DNA of 64,000 nt from Atriophallophorus winterbourni (GCA_013407085.1 JACCGJ010002734.1:1-64000), one strand, 5' to 3'. Positions 34,979-47,190 are shown, counted from the stretch's first letter. The notes: a model not told the origin generated them from the sequence alone. Numbers and translations are program-made.

Positions 34979-35290
34979 TGGATGCAAATCCTTCCTTGGT
35001 AATTTCTTATCAGGAATTAAAATGCAAAACGATTGACCGCACAGCATTATGCTCGTTCAAGTTGAAACCGGAATCCAATTTCCCGATAGAACTACCCTCT
35101 CCCCAGTTTAGAACGTATTCATGTCGTGATGCTCCCAGGGACGAATCCCAGGATGGCACAAGAGAATCTCGAAACATTTATACCAAACTTGGGCAGCATA
35201 GTACGACAGATGGCGCCGCTTATCAGGTGATTGACGAAGTGCGTGGAAAGAGAAGCCATGCTGACACGAACGATCTGCAGTTTGCTTCGA
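34979..35290 (+). CDS. Protocadherin, exon 7 (cytoplasmic tail)
   Basis: A 312-nt exon, phase 1 in and phase 1 out, with acceptor TTTTATAAAG and a consensus donor CGA|GTGAGT. The peptide runs from DANPSLVISYQELK through a Ser/Pro-rich segment (ESNFPIELPSPQF) to YQVIDEVRGKRSHAD. It is hydrophilic with several Tyr and no recognisable domain, as expected for a protocadherin tail. Coding character is judged from the long open frame in AT-rich DNA and from phase agreement with both neighbours. The preceding intron (32871-34978) holds nothing recognisable. Confidence 0.65.
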
Positions 35291-36843
35291 GTGAGTTTCT
35301 ACAATAAAAATGAATTCACGATATTAAACAATTTGGTATGTTTTGTGTATCTCAGATTCAGTTGTTTTCACTTGGCGTCCCAATGGACGCAAATGATTCA
35401 GAAATCCTACATCTAAGTATCATTCGCTTTGACCCGCAAAAATTACCCGGAAACGTCATTGTACAAAATTTTCTGTTGAATTTGAAGAAGTTATCTCAAC
35501 AGCAGCGTCAAATTGCGCACCATAACTGGAGTACCTATTGATATCATAGCATATCTTGGATTTATTATGCAACTAGAGCTTGGGTTCCGAAAAATTGAAG
35601 CGATATTATTAGACGAAATGATTTTCGAATGTTGTGCCATATGTGCACAAAGCAACTTTAAAAAGCAGATGATAAAGAGACGGATGGCTTTACACACATT
35701 TCATGTTTTTTCTAGTATTATGACATTCATGAAAAATTTAGATGGTATTTTCGTGGTATTTTTTTGATGGGAATGCTTGTATATACGGATTAGATTGTAT
35801 TTTATGTGAAAAGGTTCATATAATCTCAGTGTGTTGCACTTTAAAGAAACGTCAATGAAAATAAGCCTAGCATCGTTTATCAAGCATAAATATAAGAATA
35901 ATGTTTGATTAAGACTTGTTGTATATATTTTAAATCTGAATATTTCTTTAATTGTGATTTACTCGTACTCATATTTGTTGCGTATCTTGTAAGTTGGAGT
36001 GGGATAATAGAATCTGAATCTCATATGTTTCGAACCATTCGAAATTAGGTATCCCTGTAATTCAGCCAACATCGCATTCGTAATCACATGACTAATTTTT
36101 CTTTACTCCCCGAAATTTTTGAAGTTTACACACTGTCAATGATTCCAGTCCCACCAGCTATATTTCTTGTCGTTCCGCTTCTCGGCGTATGTGGTTAAGT
36201 GACACTCCACTGGAACAACTTTCCATCAACTGTCAAATTTACAGACACATTTTGATTATTGAGATGGTTGCAATTCAAGTACCTGTCCTTTTAATTGGTG
36301 TTGGATGAACGCAGTCAGACATACCCATCAGATTAATTAAAGGCGCCGGTTGCATCGTGAAAAAGATCAGAACAGACGTTCCCGATAAATGTCTAGAAGG
36401 TGCAAAATTGCAAAACGAGAGAAATCAATACTACATGGATGCATATGAGCCAGGGCACGTTGAGTGCTTTGCTTGATACGGTTGCAATGTAAAACGACAA
36501 GAGAATAGTCACTGTAGGGTCTATATGCTTCTAAGTTTGCTGTGTGCACGAAAATATTGTCCTAAAACGGCGTTTGTTATTCTACTGTTTAAGTTTGTAA
36601 CAGACACTTTTCGAAAATACAGTAATAGCTGTAATAATTGACGGATACCGTTTTCTGTGCCATAGATACAAAATAAGACGACAAAGTAGAAAATGGTGAT
36701 TTATTTAATCGTGCTTGTAACACTATTGCGAACATCCACATGTATCGTGCATGACTATGGTCAATTCCACCTAACAGATATAATAATAATATTTTTATTA
36801 GAAATTAACAATGAGAATGAATGTTTTGTGTCACTTTTTCCAG
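35291..36843 (+). other. Protocadherin intron 7 with an alternative short terminal exon
   Basis: An acceptor CTCAG at 35355 could start an alternative last exon 35356-35396, in phase 1, reading SVVFTWRPNGRK then TGA. A longer frame (35338-35541) exists in another phase but cannot be joined to exon 7. The rest of the interval shows no gene or element. Confidence 0.4.
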
Positions 36844-37049
36844 AATCGACGCATTCGATAATACGCGATGTGAGATTTGACGAGAGCGCTGCGAATTTCA
36901 TTCCGGAATTCCATTGTGATTGTTCAATGGCAGGTCACGATGAGCAGAATGAAGCAACCTCGGTCGCTACTGTTTCAGAAATGGAGCCGGATAAATCTTT
37001 AATACCTTCACCCTGTTTTTGTAAAAAGGATGTTTCAATGTATTTATAA
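36844..37049 (+). CDS. Protocadherin, exon 8 (C-terminus, probable)
   Basis: A strong acceptor (TGTCACTTTTTCCAG) at 36843 precedes a frame that accepts phase 1 from exon 7 and runs 67 codons to TAA at 37047-37049. The peptide starts STHSIIRDVRFDESA and is acidic and cysteine-bearing (FHCDCSM, SPCFCKKD). With this exon the eight pieces total 4050 nt, exactly 1350 codons with the stop. The alternative exon at 35356 joins in the same phase but ends after 13 codons. No C-terminal motif is recognised. The nearest AATAAA downstream is at 37673-37678. Confidence 0.6.
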
Positions 37050-37379
37050 CTTTGAAAATATATGAATTCATCATCAGTTGTTTGATATGAATACTGTGCC
37101 TTTTTATCGGAGCGTTGCAGCTGTAAAAGATGTACATGCTTGAAAGATTGAGACGTAGCTCATCAGAATTGATGATTCGTTTAAATATTATATTCATACA
37201 TTCTTCAAGTAATTTTGTAAACTGATTCGAAAGGATTAATTCCTCGAATAAGCTCCCTACGAAACGATCGTGTAGCCAACAATGTTATACTTGAATGTCA
37301 CTGTTAATAAGATTTGCACAACCAAACACTCGATCTAAGCCAACCAATCAATCATTGAAAATGACCAGTTTTGGTGTGC

Positions 37380-37530
37380 GCACATCCCTGCACTTACACA
37401 CCACAACCGGTTTCTGACTGTATGCAGTAATCAGGTGAAGATAATGAGATAAATTCAGTGAGCATTGCAAAAGTGGAGCAGGGATAATCAAAGTAAAACT
37501 TTGAAACCAGTGTTATATAAGATCCAATAT
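37380..37530 (-). mobile_element. Decayed retrozyme-like repeat copy
   Basis: On the minus strand: CTTCACCTGATTACTGCATACAG and GAAACCGGTTGTGGTGTGTAAG. The box is CTGATTA (G8 lost), stem II is broken, but GAAACCGG and the T of the cleavage site remain. The rest of the body to 37530 is only faintly similar. Not functional. Confidence 0.6.
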
Positions 37531-37984
37531 TTGGTGTTGCTCGCTTTTCACATTCACTTGCAAACAAACAGAAACCCTTTGTTTTGTGTAAGTGCAAGGG
37601 ATGGGTGCACTCCCAAAACCGATCATTTACATTGATTTGATTAGTTGAGGTCAAACCACTGTGGATCGATCAAATAAATGTTGGCTGAACCAATCTGATT
37701 AGCAACCAATCTGCGCCCATTGGAAATTCTGCTCACTGTGTGATCTAAATACTCCCTAAAAATCTACGAAACTATGGGGCATAGTTACATGACTCGCAGA
37801 ATCGGGCGAAAAGTGACCAGTAGAGCCTGCGAAACTGACAATATTTCAGCGCTGAGGACAATGCTAAGCGTCACTGACTTCCGTATTTTTAACAAACCGG
37901 ACGTTTCCCTTGAATGTGACGTTTTTACATTATATCTCAACATTTGCTTCGATATACGCTGTCCACAGGAAACTATTTTTCTTC

Positions 37985-39890
37985 GACCTGATTGTTTTTA
38001 TTTCCAATAAATTGAAGCGCCTCTGGAGACTGAAGGAAAAGGCTTTCAAAAATCTCGATCGTCACGCTGTCTCCCAGCTGTCTTTATCAATCAAGCTTGA
38101 GATTCAACGCATGCGAGATATATATTTGAAATCAATTTTGAGAACGAATAACAATCGTCAATTATGGAATGCGCTCAAAGGTTTGTGTGGCAAAGACAGG
38201 AAGGTACTTCCCTTTATCCATGATAATAATTCATTAAATGAATCTTTTTCATCTTCTCCTGATTGAACCCAAGAAATCACTGACTTTGTTTCACCCCCAT
38301 CCTCTTTTTCAACTCCAACTTTTACAAGCTCAGTGGAAGTTATACAGTCACTTTTCGCTGTATCTGGCTCAAACGCTGCAGGCCCTGATAATCTTTCCCC
38401 TCTTTTGCTGAAAGAATGCGCACAAGAACTTTCTTCGCCGATCTCATCTATCTTCAACAGATGCATTGAGAAAAGTATTTTTCCTGACTGTTGGAAGCCG
38501 GAACGTATTACACCAATCCCCAAAAATGATCCAGGGAAGTACCGCCCCATTGCGTATACGTCGCAGCTACTCAAAGTACTGAAACGTATAGTGCTACGAC
38601 GACTTGTTTGGAATTGTCAGGTAGAAGATTCGCATCAGTTCGCGTACCGCAAAAATCGTTCGACAGTAGACGCACTAGAGTTGCTAACTGACCATGTATC
38701 CCGGTCATTGGATTCGAAATCAAAAGCGGTGCAGGTTTGTTTTCTTGATTACACCAACGCTTTTAATAGTGTTATCAGAAGTTCTTTGCTCAAAAAACTT
38801 CATGATTGTGGTGTACCCCTGAACCTAGTTCACTGGATAGCGTCATATTTTACGGACCGCGTGCAGTATACTGCCACGAATATTAAAGTCTCCAATTCTG
38901 TAGCGATTTCTCGCGGTGTTCTACAAGGCGCAATACTTTCCCCTTCTTCTTTTCTATCTACATGTCTGATCTTCCTTGCTTTCATTCCACTATTATTCTA
39001 AAATATGCAGATGATGTTACTGTTGTTTTTGACCACCATAGACGTGCTGACTCTCGTACATCTGAATTCACTATCAATAACATTGGCCAGTGGTCATCCT
39101 CACTCGGCTTATCGTTAAATCGTCAAAAATGCAAAGAGGTAATATTTTCAAACTTTGCTGGTCAGCGTCGTCAAACTCTGCCTTCAAGGAATTCCCACGA
39201 TTTCCTTCCATGTCTCGAACTTCAGCAGAAGCGCACTATTCAAGTATCTTAGCGTCATTTTATCACAGAGTCTCAAATGGACCGATCATGTGACTGCACA
39301 GTACTTGAAGGTTAGAAGGTTATCATTTTACGCCTTACGTCTGCGTTCTTTAGCTGTTCCGCCTGATCTAGTTAGATGTTTTTTCCCTGCATTGTTCCCA
39401 TTTTAATCTACGCATCCCCTATAATTTTTCCTGGTCTTTTTGAAAAGGATGATCAGAAGAGGAATCAAATTAATTTCAAGATTGAGCTTTTCCTGTACCG
39501 AGTCAATTCGTGATATGATCGTCGAACGCCACTTTCGTGAATGTGACAGATTGGTCAGAGTCATATCGTCTGATAATGCACACTGACTGCATGAGGTTCT
39601 TATGGCTTGCAGATGGTTCCCTGTTACGCGTAGTCAACATATCGTCCCGTATGCAAGAACTGAGAAATCCAAAATTCTTTTATTCGTTACCTGGCTCGAT
39701 ATTTGGTTGATCATACAAAAGTTATTCTCGATTTGAGGAAGGAACTGACAGTATAATAACTGAAGTGGGATCATCCTTATTTGACATGTCTATTTTTAAA
39801 AATGTGCATTTTATTTCGTGTGATCGAATTAATAGTATCGCTGAAAATTCGTGTACTCGAATAAAGCCATTTTTCTTCTTCATTCAAGTA
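37985..39890 (+). mobile_element. LINE (CR1/Jockey-type) pol region, nearly full RT, pseudogenised
   Basis: Frames follow in order: 37985-38266 a linker region (LWNALKGLCGKDRKV), 38333-38970 the RT N-terminal part (AAGPDNLSPLLLKECAQ, DCWKPERITPIPKNDPGKYRP, HQFAYRKNRSTVDA, CFLDYTNAFNSV, SRGVLQGAILSP), then after a frameshift near 38965 the catalytic YADDVTVVFD (39004 onwards), and SLNRQKCKE. A third frame has LKWTDHV and LAVPPDLVRCFF. The catalytic residues are mostly present, but at least one stop (38264) and two frameshifts kill it. The 3' end is near 39885 (CGAATAAAGCC). No endonuclease is seen. Confidence 0.85.
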
Positions 39891-42800
39891 TAATTTTGTT
39901 CACTCCTCTACTGTTTCAAGGCTCTATTGAAAAACGCTTAATGTCTCAACCGCTATAACAGCAAACGGTCAGAAGGTGATTTCGGTGTTCAAGTGCAGTG
40001 GATGTTAGCTCTTCAAAATCGGATCATGTAGCATTAAAATATATTTGTTCTCACAAAGATGAATGAACAAATGTAAATCACAACAGCTCAGAAAATCTTA
40101 CAACTAGGAAAAAATCGGAAATATCAACCCTCGTGTTGATATGTACACCTATTTCTAGGTTTCGTTTAGTGTATTTTTAATATAAATTATTATTTCAAAT
40201 GTTTCGATTACGACAGGGCCTCCAGAATAATTTTCATAAATAATCGTGTATGTTCACAAACAATCAGGATTCAATAACTGTGGCGCAACCAACAATTGTC
40301 GCTATAATATACTGAGGTTTTTATATTAATCGCTTTGGTCAACACATCGTTCAAAGTGGAGAGCATTAGAGAAAAATTACAGAACTTCACAGACCTTGCT
40401 TTTACAAAGTTTTTGAAATTCATTGTTACATTTGCAATCCATTTTATCATGGTAGCTACTTTATTGATAGAATTTTGTGTACAGAAATTAATATTATCTT
40501 CTCTAATAAACAGGTATAATTGATGAGTAATAACCACTTAATTCACTAATCAATGTTAATTGCAACGATAAATATTTACTTTTAACCAAAGAATCGATCA
40601 AATCAACCGGGTCATGCGTAACCAACAGTGGAAAATAGAAACGAAATTGGCGCTTTGCGAAAGATAATATCCTATCCAGATTTTCGAGATATAACTTCGG
40701 ACAATAGCATATATTGTCAACAGTACTCATATAAAATGAAATCCAGTTGTTATTGAAGTCCTATTTTCCCTCTTTTAAATTAAGAAAATTTGCTTCACAA
40801 AATCGTGCACTCACTTAATTGCTGAAGTAATTGAGTTTAGGCTTTGCTTATAAAATGAAATTAGCTCACTCCAAATTATTGACAAGCAGACTTTGCGCAA
40901 AATTATTATTAAATTAAATTACTCATTAATATTATTAAAAACCATGTCGAATGTGCTCGATTATAAAAGTAACTGAAAAATGTGACGCAGTTTGTGTGTT
41001 GAATAGTTAATGAAAGTTACGTTAATATACCTCATTTTTCAATGTTTTTTTTACAATATGAGCAATGTTAATTTCTATCTGAGCAGCTTTCTTCTCCGTT
41101 CATTCATCCGAACATTTTTGTTTAGTAAGTGGTCAGTTTGTGAAGGAAATAACCGTTGACAACCACTGCTTAACAACTTAGCACCAGACGGAATTCTTAC
41201 TTACCATTAAAGCTTAATACCTCAAAACTGAACGCGTGTTTAAACATAAATTGCTTCCAAATTCATCTCATTTTCGTCCTTCAATGAGATCGCTGTTGTT
41301 TACATCCGAAGGTACAAAAAAATTTAATTTTTTCATAGAACCGAATTTCAACTGTCCATACACATTTCATCTAACAGGTTATTGCAGATGAACGCTGATG
41401 GAATGTGATGAATTTTTCGCTCGGATGATTCAAATTGTTACACTACCCTAGTGTCCAGCCGTTTGTCTCTCACCCAACGAAGGGGATGAGCGTTTTATGC
41501 CACTATATTGGAGCACAAGGTCTGCGTTACAGATGTAACGTTTAATGCTCTGCGAATAACGAAACCCGCATTGTGGATTCACAACACAAATGTACCCTAT
41601 GTGTGAGTAATTGAATTAAGCGCTAAAAACAGAGCGCCCATACGATACAAATTTTTTCAACGAATTTAGTGCTCCATATAAAAAAATAGTTTATGGAAAT
41701 TTAGTTAACATATGCTATCCTCAAGTTGATATGCTGATTTATCGGTCAAGTGGGAAAATCGAGTTTTCAAAATGTGATGAGTTTTTGTTGTTATCAGACC
41801 ACTGAGTCCCCGTTTCAATCGCACAAATAGCTACATGCTGTGAGAATTCATCTACTAAATCGGAAGTTCAAATATCGTAGTTATTTTTCGACTATTGTTG
41901 CGAACCATTTTAAACTGTGGTATTGTGAGGTATTTCTGTTAACACAGTGTCCCTAAAGGCGCAACCTCACGGATCCAATTTTCAATCTCTTTGAAGACGA
42001 GCGTGATAATTACCCTACAACCCATAATGATATACATTTCCATTTAATAAAACTTTTGTGTAATCAAAATCGATGCAGGTTAACTAACAGAATGTCCATT
42101 TGAAAGCCATCTATATAATACTTGTAGTCAAGATGCATTAAGTTGTATGGGAAAAGGTCCGAAGACTATACCAAAAACTCAACATATTGTTCTCGTGAGT
42201 ACGACGAAATATCTCTTGGCCTCAGTAACTGGAGAACATATACTTAAAAATCAAATGCTTTTTCTTATTGTGAAATAGCTGGTATTAATGAATCACGAAT
42301 TTGGGGCACACTTTCTGAAAATGAAAACGGAAATCAAATACGCCTGATACTGTGTGTTGTAATATTAAATCAGTCAAGGTAAACTAATTTTAACACACGA
42401 ATCTCGGCAATTCATTCTTGACTGCTACATTATTCAAATGAGTAAAGGATTTAAAATTGATTAGGCATCAAAACTGCGCAACCCAAATGACTCATTGAAT
42501 GAATATAATCCGGAGGCGAATGTAAATGTTCAGTATAAACAGTAAGAAAAGCATCACCAAGAATGAATTATTGAATGTGTTCAAAATATCGGAGCCTTTG
42601 AGTAACGAATCATGGAATTCAGTCGCCCTTTTTATATAATTTGGTAAATTTGTTAATCCTTGCGTGGTTTTGACAGGAGCAGATTAATTGAAGTTGGTTT
42701 GGCTATGATAGTAAACTAACCTAAGAAATGCACCCGATTGATTCACGATACAAGATAAAACATTTATGGTTGAACAAGTATTCGGGTATCTAATGTTAAC

Positions 42801-42970
42801 TGGGCCGGACTATAGATGAATAATATACACCAATAAATAATATGATTTGGTTCTCGTGAATGGGGTAACGAAGAGAAATGTTTTGTCAATAGGTGGCGAA
42901 AATAGAAGGGATTGTTTCCAAAAATATTACGAATTAAATGAAGCTAAACTATATTATTATTATTATTTAC
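39890..42970. other. No gene or element recognised
   Basis: AT-rich sequence with short opposing ORFs (for example around 40271-40730) of biased, low-complexity composition. 39905-39930 has a faint match to the CTCTACTGTTTCAAG word of the retrozyme-like family, not enough to call a copy. Confidence 0.5.
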
Positions 42971-42974
42971 TATT

Positions 42975-43140
42975 ATTTGTAAGAACCTTATATAATAGTG
43001 GCATACAAGTGCACCTTTGTTTACCAGTTTTCCACTGTTTTAGAGCTCAGTGAACTCAAACCTACTGCATTTACCTGATGACGGAAAACAGACAGAAAAC
43101 GGTTGTGGTTTGCAAATTAAGGGGATATGAGTATAACACT
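42975..43140 (+). mobile_element. Retrozyme-like repeat copy, stem II lost
   Basis: Reads AGTGGCATACAAGTGCACC, TTTACCAGTTTTCCACTGTTT and TACTGCATTTACCTGATGA. The box CTGATGA (43075-43081) is intact and GAAA survives at 43094-43097, followed by ACGGTTGTGG. The segment between them (CGGAAAACAGACA) can no longer form stem II, so the ribozyme is dead. The downstream ATGCAAATGAG tail is not recognisable. Confidence 0.65.
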
Positions 43141-43369
43141 GCATTGCTAAACTAGCGACGTTTATCAAATTGCCAGATAGCGAATTCAAAATAAGATGCA
43201 CAAGCAACATGGAGAATCAAGATTCAAGATTTAAGATTTATGGTTTAAAAAGCTATTAACTTTTCAATAACCATTGAGTCGAACTATAGGTATAAATATG
43301 TATAAATAAAACAAAAAATTGTTTATTAATAGTTTGGGGGAAAATTTGGATTAGCTCACATATAATCGT

Positions 43370-44860
43370 CAAGTTTCGAGTTAAATATAGATAAACTGTT
43401 TGAGCTTACCAATTCGGCAGGTAGGAAATTCCAAACAAAGCAAACACACACCGAATAAAAATACATTCGTCAGTTCGTTTGGAGTGTGGTATTTCCAACT
43501 TGCTGGAAGTTTGAAGGTGAAATAATATGTCCATGGGGTGGGAAACAGTAGTAAGTATTTTTTATACGCGGATGAGATCACCTCGCATTCTACTTTGTGC
43601 AAGTGCCCCAGCTCCATTTGTCTGAGACGCTCGGCGAATGGTGTATTTTCGAGTCCATTAAAAAGCTTAGAAGCTCCCTGATATATGCGATCCAGAAGTA
43701 CAATATCTTTATGGAGGCATGGTGTCCAGGCCTGTGCAGCATAGTCTAGACCTGGGTGTATACATGTGTTCATCGTGACAGGAAAGCACCCCGTGGAAAA
43801 ACGTCCAAATATCAATCGTAGCATACCGAGCAGTCGAGATGCGCTTTTGTAAACGGCTTCGTATTGTAGACCATTTTACAAACTACCGCAAATCCAGACA
43901 CCCAGGTCCTTTTCTTCCAATGTTTACTCAAGGATTTAGTCGCCGATCTTGTATGGATAGGAAAAACCAAGGTCACGACCGATCTGAATGATATTCGACT
44001 TTTGCATATTCAATGGCAGTTTATTTTTTGATGATCAGTTGTGCAATACATTCAAATCGTTTTGTATCAAAATACAATCATCAGCATTGCTGATTCGCCT
44101 CCATACTTTCATATCGTCAGAAAACAGAACCATCTTTCCATCATTTGGCAAGTAGTTTCTATAGATCAGGAACAATATTGGTCCAAGCACTGATCCTTGT
44201 GGAACACCGCTAGTTGCATCGATTTTCTTCGATAATAGGCCGTCCACACGAACTCTGATGTGTTTGTTTCTGAGGTAATCACTTATCAATTCATAGAGTT
44301 TTCCAACAATACCGTGTTTCTTTAGCTTGTTCAAGAGTAAATTATGATCAACTCAGACCAAAGCTTTAGAAATTTTCATGTAGCACGCATGAATACACCC
44401 CCGCATCTACAACCCTCATCACATATGTTACCTATGTCAGCAATTTATAATAAATAAAAACCCAGCGTATTCTTTCGAAATCCTTTTAAGGGCAACTTCC
44501 CCGAAGTTTGGTTCGTTCGTTTCCAGATGTCGCACTATTTCAGCGGTTATTATTCGCTCAAAAACTTTTGATACCGAAGACAGCAAGGTCACAGGCCTGT
44601 AATTTTTAACTTCAGAAAGGCAACTTCCTTTGTAAATGGGTATTATTTGTCACAGTTTCCAGTCTTTTGGTGTCACGCCAGCTTGGAGCAAATTATTAAA
44701 CATACAGGATAGATTTTCAGATAGCTGCACATGACAGGTTTTGAGCTTGAGTTATCTCGTCAAGTCCTGGAGAATTCTTTACGTTTAATTTTCGTAAGTG
44801 CTGCGCTACCACAATCGGAATAATCAATACTTTACTCAAGGTCGGTCGGTCAAGTCGAAT
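43370..44860 (-). mobile_element. CR1-like LINE, RT and C-terminal region (pseudogenised)
   Basis: Minus strand, in order: 44850-44450 RT N-terminal pieces including a YRPVTLLSSVSKVFERI segment, 44334-44035 with HGIVGKLYELISDYLRNK and SGVPQGSVLGPILFLIY, then MVLFSDDMKVWRRI where the usual F/YADD has become FSDD. After a break, 43824-43381 encodes the C-terminal domain: HPGLDYAAQAWTPCLHKDI, LLDRIYQGASKLFNGL, ERLRQMELGHL. It is the same class as 51155-52300, with stops and frameshifts. The 5' part is missing. Confidence 0.85.
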
Positions 44861-44869
44861 GATTGGTTT

Positions 44870-45900
44870 CTGATCAAGCGGGTGCTATTACGAGTTTTTT
44901 AATTGAATTTATTTATTCTCGGTAGCTTTGAATTGCGTTTATCAACTTTCATAATTGAAGGGCAAGCCAAACAGGAAATCCATTATCAACCATGTGGATT
45001 TTAATACATGAATTATTTGGATTGTATCGTTCTTGATTTGAAAAGCTTCTCGCTGTCACGGTGGTAATGCTGTCAGTTTACATCACGGTGAATGATGGCT
45101 GATTGATTGTCAACTCAACATTGTAAATGCCTGAGCACACACCACAGAACAATACAACAATTATCGACGGTTTAGCAAGCTGAATCTACAGATTTGTAGG
45201 AATTATTCTCAATTAAAATAATTCCTTTATAATTCCAAAAGTAAGTTTATTTCCATAAAGTTTTTCCATCATGATGCCGTGTGCCGTTTGTTTAAATCAA
45301 CTGAACACACACTTGCGATTCCTACCGCATGAACGTCTGGTAACTTACGTGGTGCCGAACCACTATTTAATTGTTTCAGATTACTGACCCAGCATATTTC
45401 TTCCCTTTTCGGTTATTCACTGCTTGTTTCATCTACGACGAGCAATTATCCCACTGAAGAAATAACCCGGGTCAAATATATTGTTAGCAATTATCCGAGT
45501 GGACCACACAAGAATTACGTAAGTCTGTTGTTGATACTCAGTCTTATTATCTTACATAAATATAATTATATATATTTAAACATAATTTCACACACTTATA
45601 ATAATTTACAACACTTAGATTAATTCTTATTCACGTAACGCTCGGCTTATCCGCTCCAGATTACACTTCTGCTATGTTTGGCTATTTTGCACTCCTAATC
45701 AATTTCCGCTTTATATGATCAAATTATTCATGAATTTCCTTTCCAGTTTAAAATATCCGAGAGGTTTATTAACGTATTGTGAAATGTTAGAATCGTATAT
45801 TTTCCTACCGTTTGGCTTTTCGAATGCATAGGGAGAATGTACATGAAAAGCCAATTTCACGGTTAAAAAGTTGCTATTTTTCTTAGATTTATCGTGATTA
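44870..45900. other. No gene recognised
   Basis: AT-rich interval. It includes some moderately GC-richer sequence at 45250-45530 without a readable protein or paired repeat. I cannot assign it. Confidence 0.5.
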
Positions 45901-45914
45901 TTTTCCTCCAAGCA

Positions 45915-46075
45915 TATCGCAATATCGGACTATAAGGCACACATAAAAACACTAATTTGTACGAAAAATCGGTAGTGAGCCTTATATTCCGGTGCGCATT
46001 ATATATGAAAACAGATCGTTCACTGATACTGCGTCTTATAATCCGGTGCGCCGTATAGTCCGAAAAATACGGTAT
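45915..46075. mobile_element. DNA-transposon remnant or MITE with GGACTATA ends
   Basis: The left end has CGGACTATAAGGCACAC (starting about 45928) and the right end, on the minus strand, reads CGGACTATACGGCGCACCGG. Internal pieces TTATATTCCGGTGCGC and TTATAATCCGGTGCGCC repeat the same unit, so each end contains subterminal copies of a GGACTATAAGGCGCACC-like motif. This arrangement is typical of transposon termini with subterminal transposase-binding repeats. No transposase is seen. Confidence 0.62.
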
Positions 46076-46768
46076 TTAAATATCAACCTTAAAAGGCGCA
46101 TCTCAGACATACCGAGATGAAGAGCACTGTACTATTTTCAATGCCGACAAAATTGATCCACCGCTGAAATCGAAACAGCCTGATTAATTGAATGCCACTT
46201 CACAGCAGGAACTTGTGGTAACACGATTACTTCTCGGGAGAGAAGATGCATATGGAAGAAGATAGAAAAGCACGTACGGTTTCTCGGCATGGGGTCTCAG
46301 GTACGGTAACCTTCCATGTTTCGAATTTCTGGACGTAAGATTTTGATAAAATCCAAAAATTACATTGAAATATGTCTGGTTTTTGAAAAAAACATCAGTA
46401 ACTTACCATGTTGGGATGAGTTAAGACGTATGGCTTTTCACACCGTAAGGTTTCACCTGGCGAACTATCATTATATACTAAACCGTGGTAACCACTGATG
46501 ATTTACTATGAGGTGTGCACAGATTCATTGAACGCAAATTTTGCAACATCCCTAGAAATAAAACTGAAAATATGAAAAGTGGCCTAGTTCTAAAGTGTAA
46601 GATTCAATACTACAATTGAAAAGTGAAAGGATTTAACCTTTATTCGGCCAAGCGTAAATGAAAGAATTGGAATTGTCTGATGAAATTCACTGTGATAGCA
46701 AGATAATGATTTCAATGATGAAACTTTTCAGCGAGTATAAGTCAAAATGAAAAATATCAATCATGGTT

Positions 46769-47081
46769 TGTGCTTGTATGCCACTGTTGGTTAAGGTAGG
46801 TACGATCAACCTGTTCATTCGTATGTGCAAAAACATTTGTAGACGGAGTCAAACCCATGCTTATGAATGAAAATACTCATTTGTATGCATTTCCATCACA
46901 CATACCCAACGACAGGTTTCGTGCTGTTTGCAATCATCACGTAGTTATAGTAAGTTCAGAATCCGAATGCCTTGAGACAGTGAAAAAATGATAAACAAGT
47001 TGTGTTTGTATGCTACTGTTGGATAAGGTTCGTACGACTAACCTGTTCAATCACGTGTACAAACACATGCAGATGGGGTTT
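46769..47081 (-). mobile_element. Retrozyme-like repeat, more than one unit, left arm of an inverted pair
   Basis: On the minus strand: from 47081, a partial body (CATCTGCATGTGTTTGTACA, GTGATTGAACAGGTTAG, CCTTATCCAACAGTAGCATA), then CATTTTTTCACTGTCTCAAG and a hammerhead at about 46950-46905. Its box is GTGATGA (C3 lost), but stem II is TTGC-AAACA-GCAC and GAAACCTGTCGTTGGG follows. The body then repeats (GTGATGGAAATGCATACAAATGAG..) down to 46769. This is about 1.3 tandem units. Confidence 0.8.
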
Positions 47082-47190
47082 CAAAGCATACGAATCCTGT
47101 TCGTACTGCCCCTACCTGCTGAGTGCAAACGGTACGAAACCTGTAGTAGGGGGTGTGTGTGTGTGATGGAACTACATGCAAATAGATAAT
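47082..47190 (+). mobile_element. Retrozyme-like repeat, right arm of an inverted pair, strong stem I
   Basis: Starts GCATACGAATCCTGTTCGTA and reaches a hammerhead whose stem I is a perfect 7-bp helix: CCCCTAC (47109-47115) against GTAGGGG (47146-47152). The box 47116-47122 is CTGCTGA (A6 lost). Stem II is GTGC/GGTAC with a G-U pair, then GAAA 47136-47139, with predicted cleavage after A47145 (GTA, an allowed NUH triplet). The tail GTGTGTGTGTGATGGAACTACATGCAAATAG follows. Predicted inactive because of A6. Confidence 0.82.

Noticed and set aside
35338..35541. 67-codon ORF after a good acceptor at 35355
   Set aside because: Its frame does not match the phase left by exon 7. In the matching phase the exon ends after 13 codons, so the long frame is not part of the protocadherin model.
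36693..36843. Start of a 118-codon ORF with a hydrophobic N-terminus that could look like a small secreted protein
   Set aside because: A strong pyrimidine-rich acceptor splits the frame at 36843. The part before it is AT-rich low-complexity coding (IIIIFLLEINNENE), while the part after it has normal composition and fits exon 8.
38158..38574. 138-codon minus-strand ORF
   Set aside because: It is antisense to the LINE pol frame at 38333-38970, which carries RT motifs.
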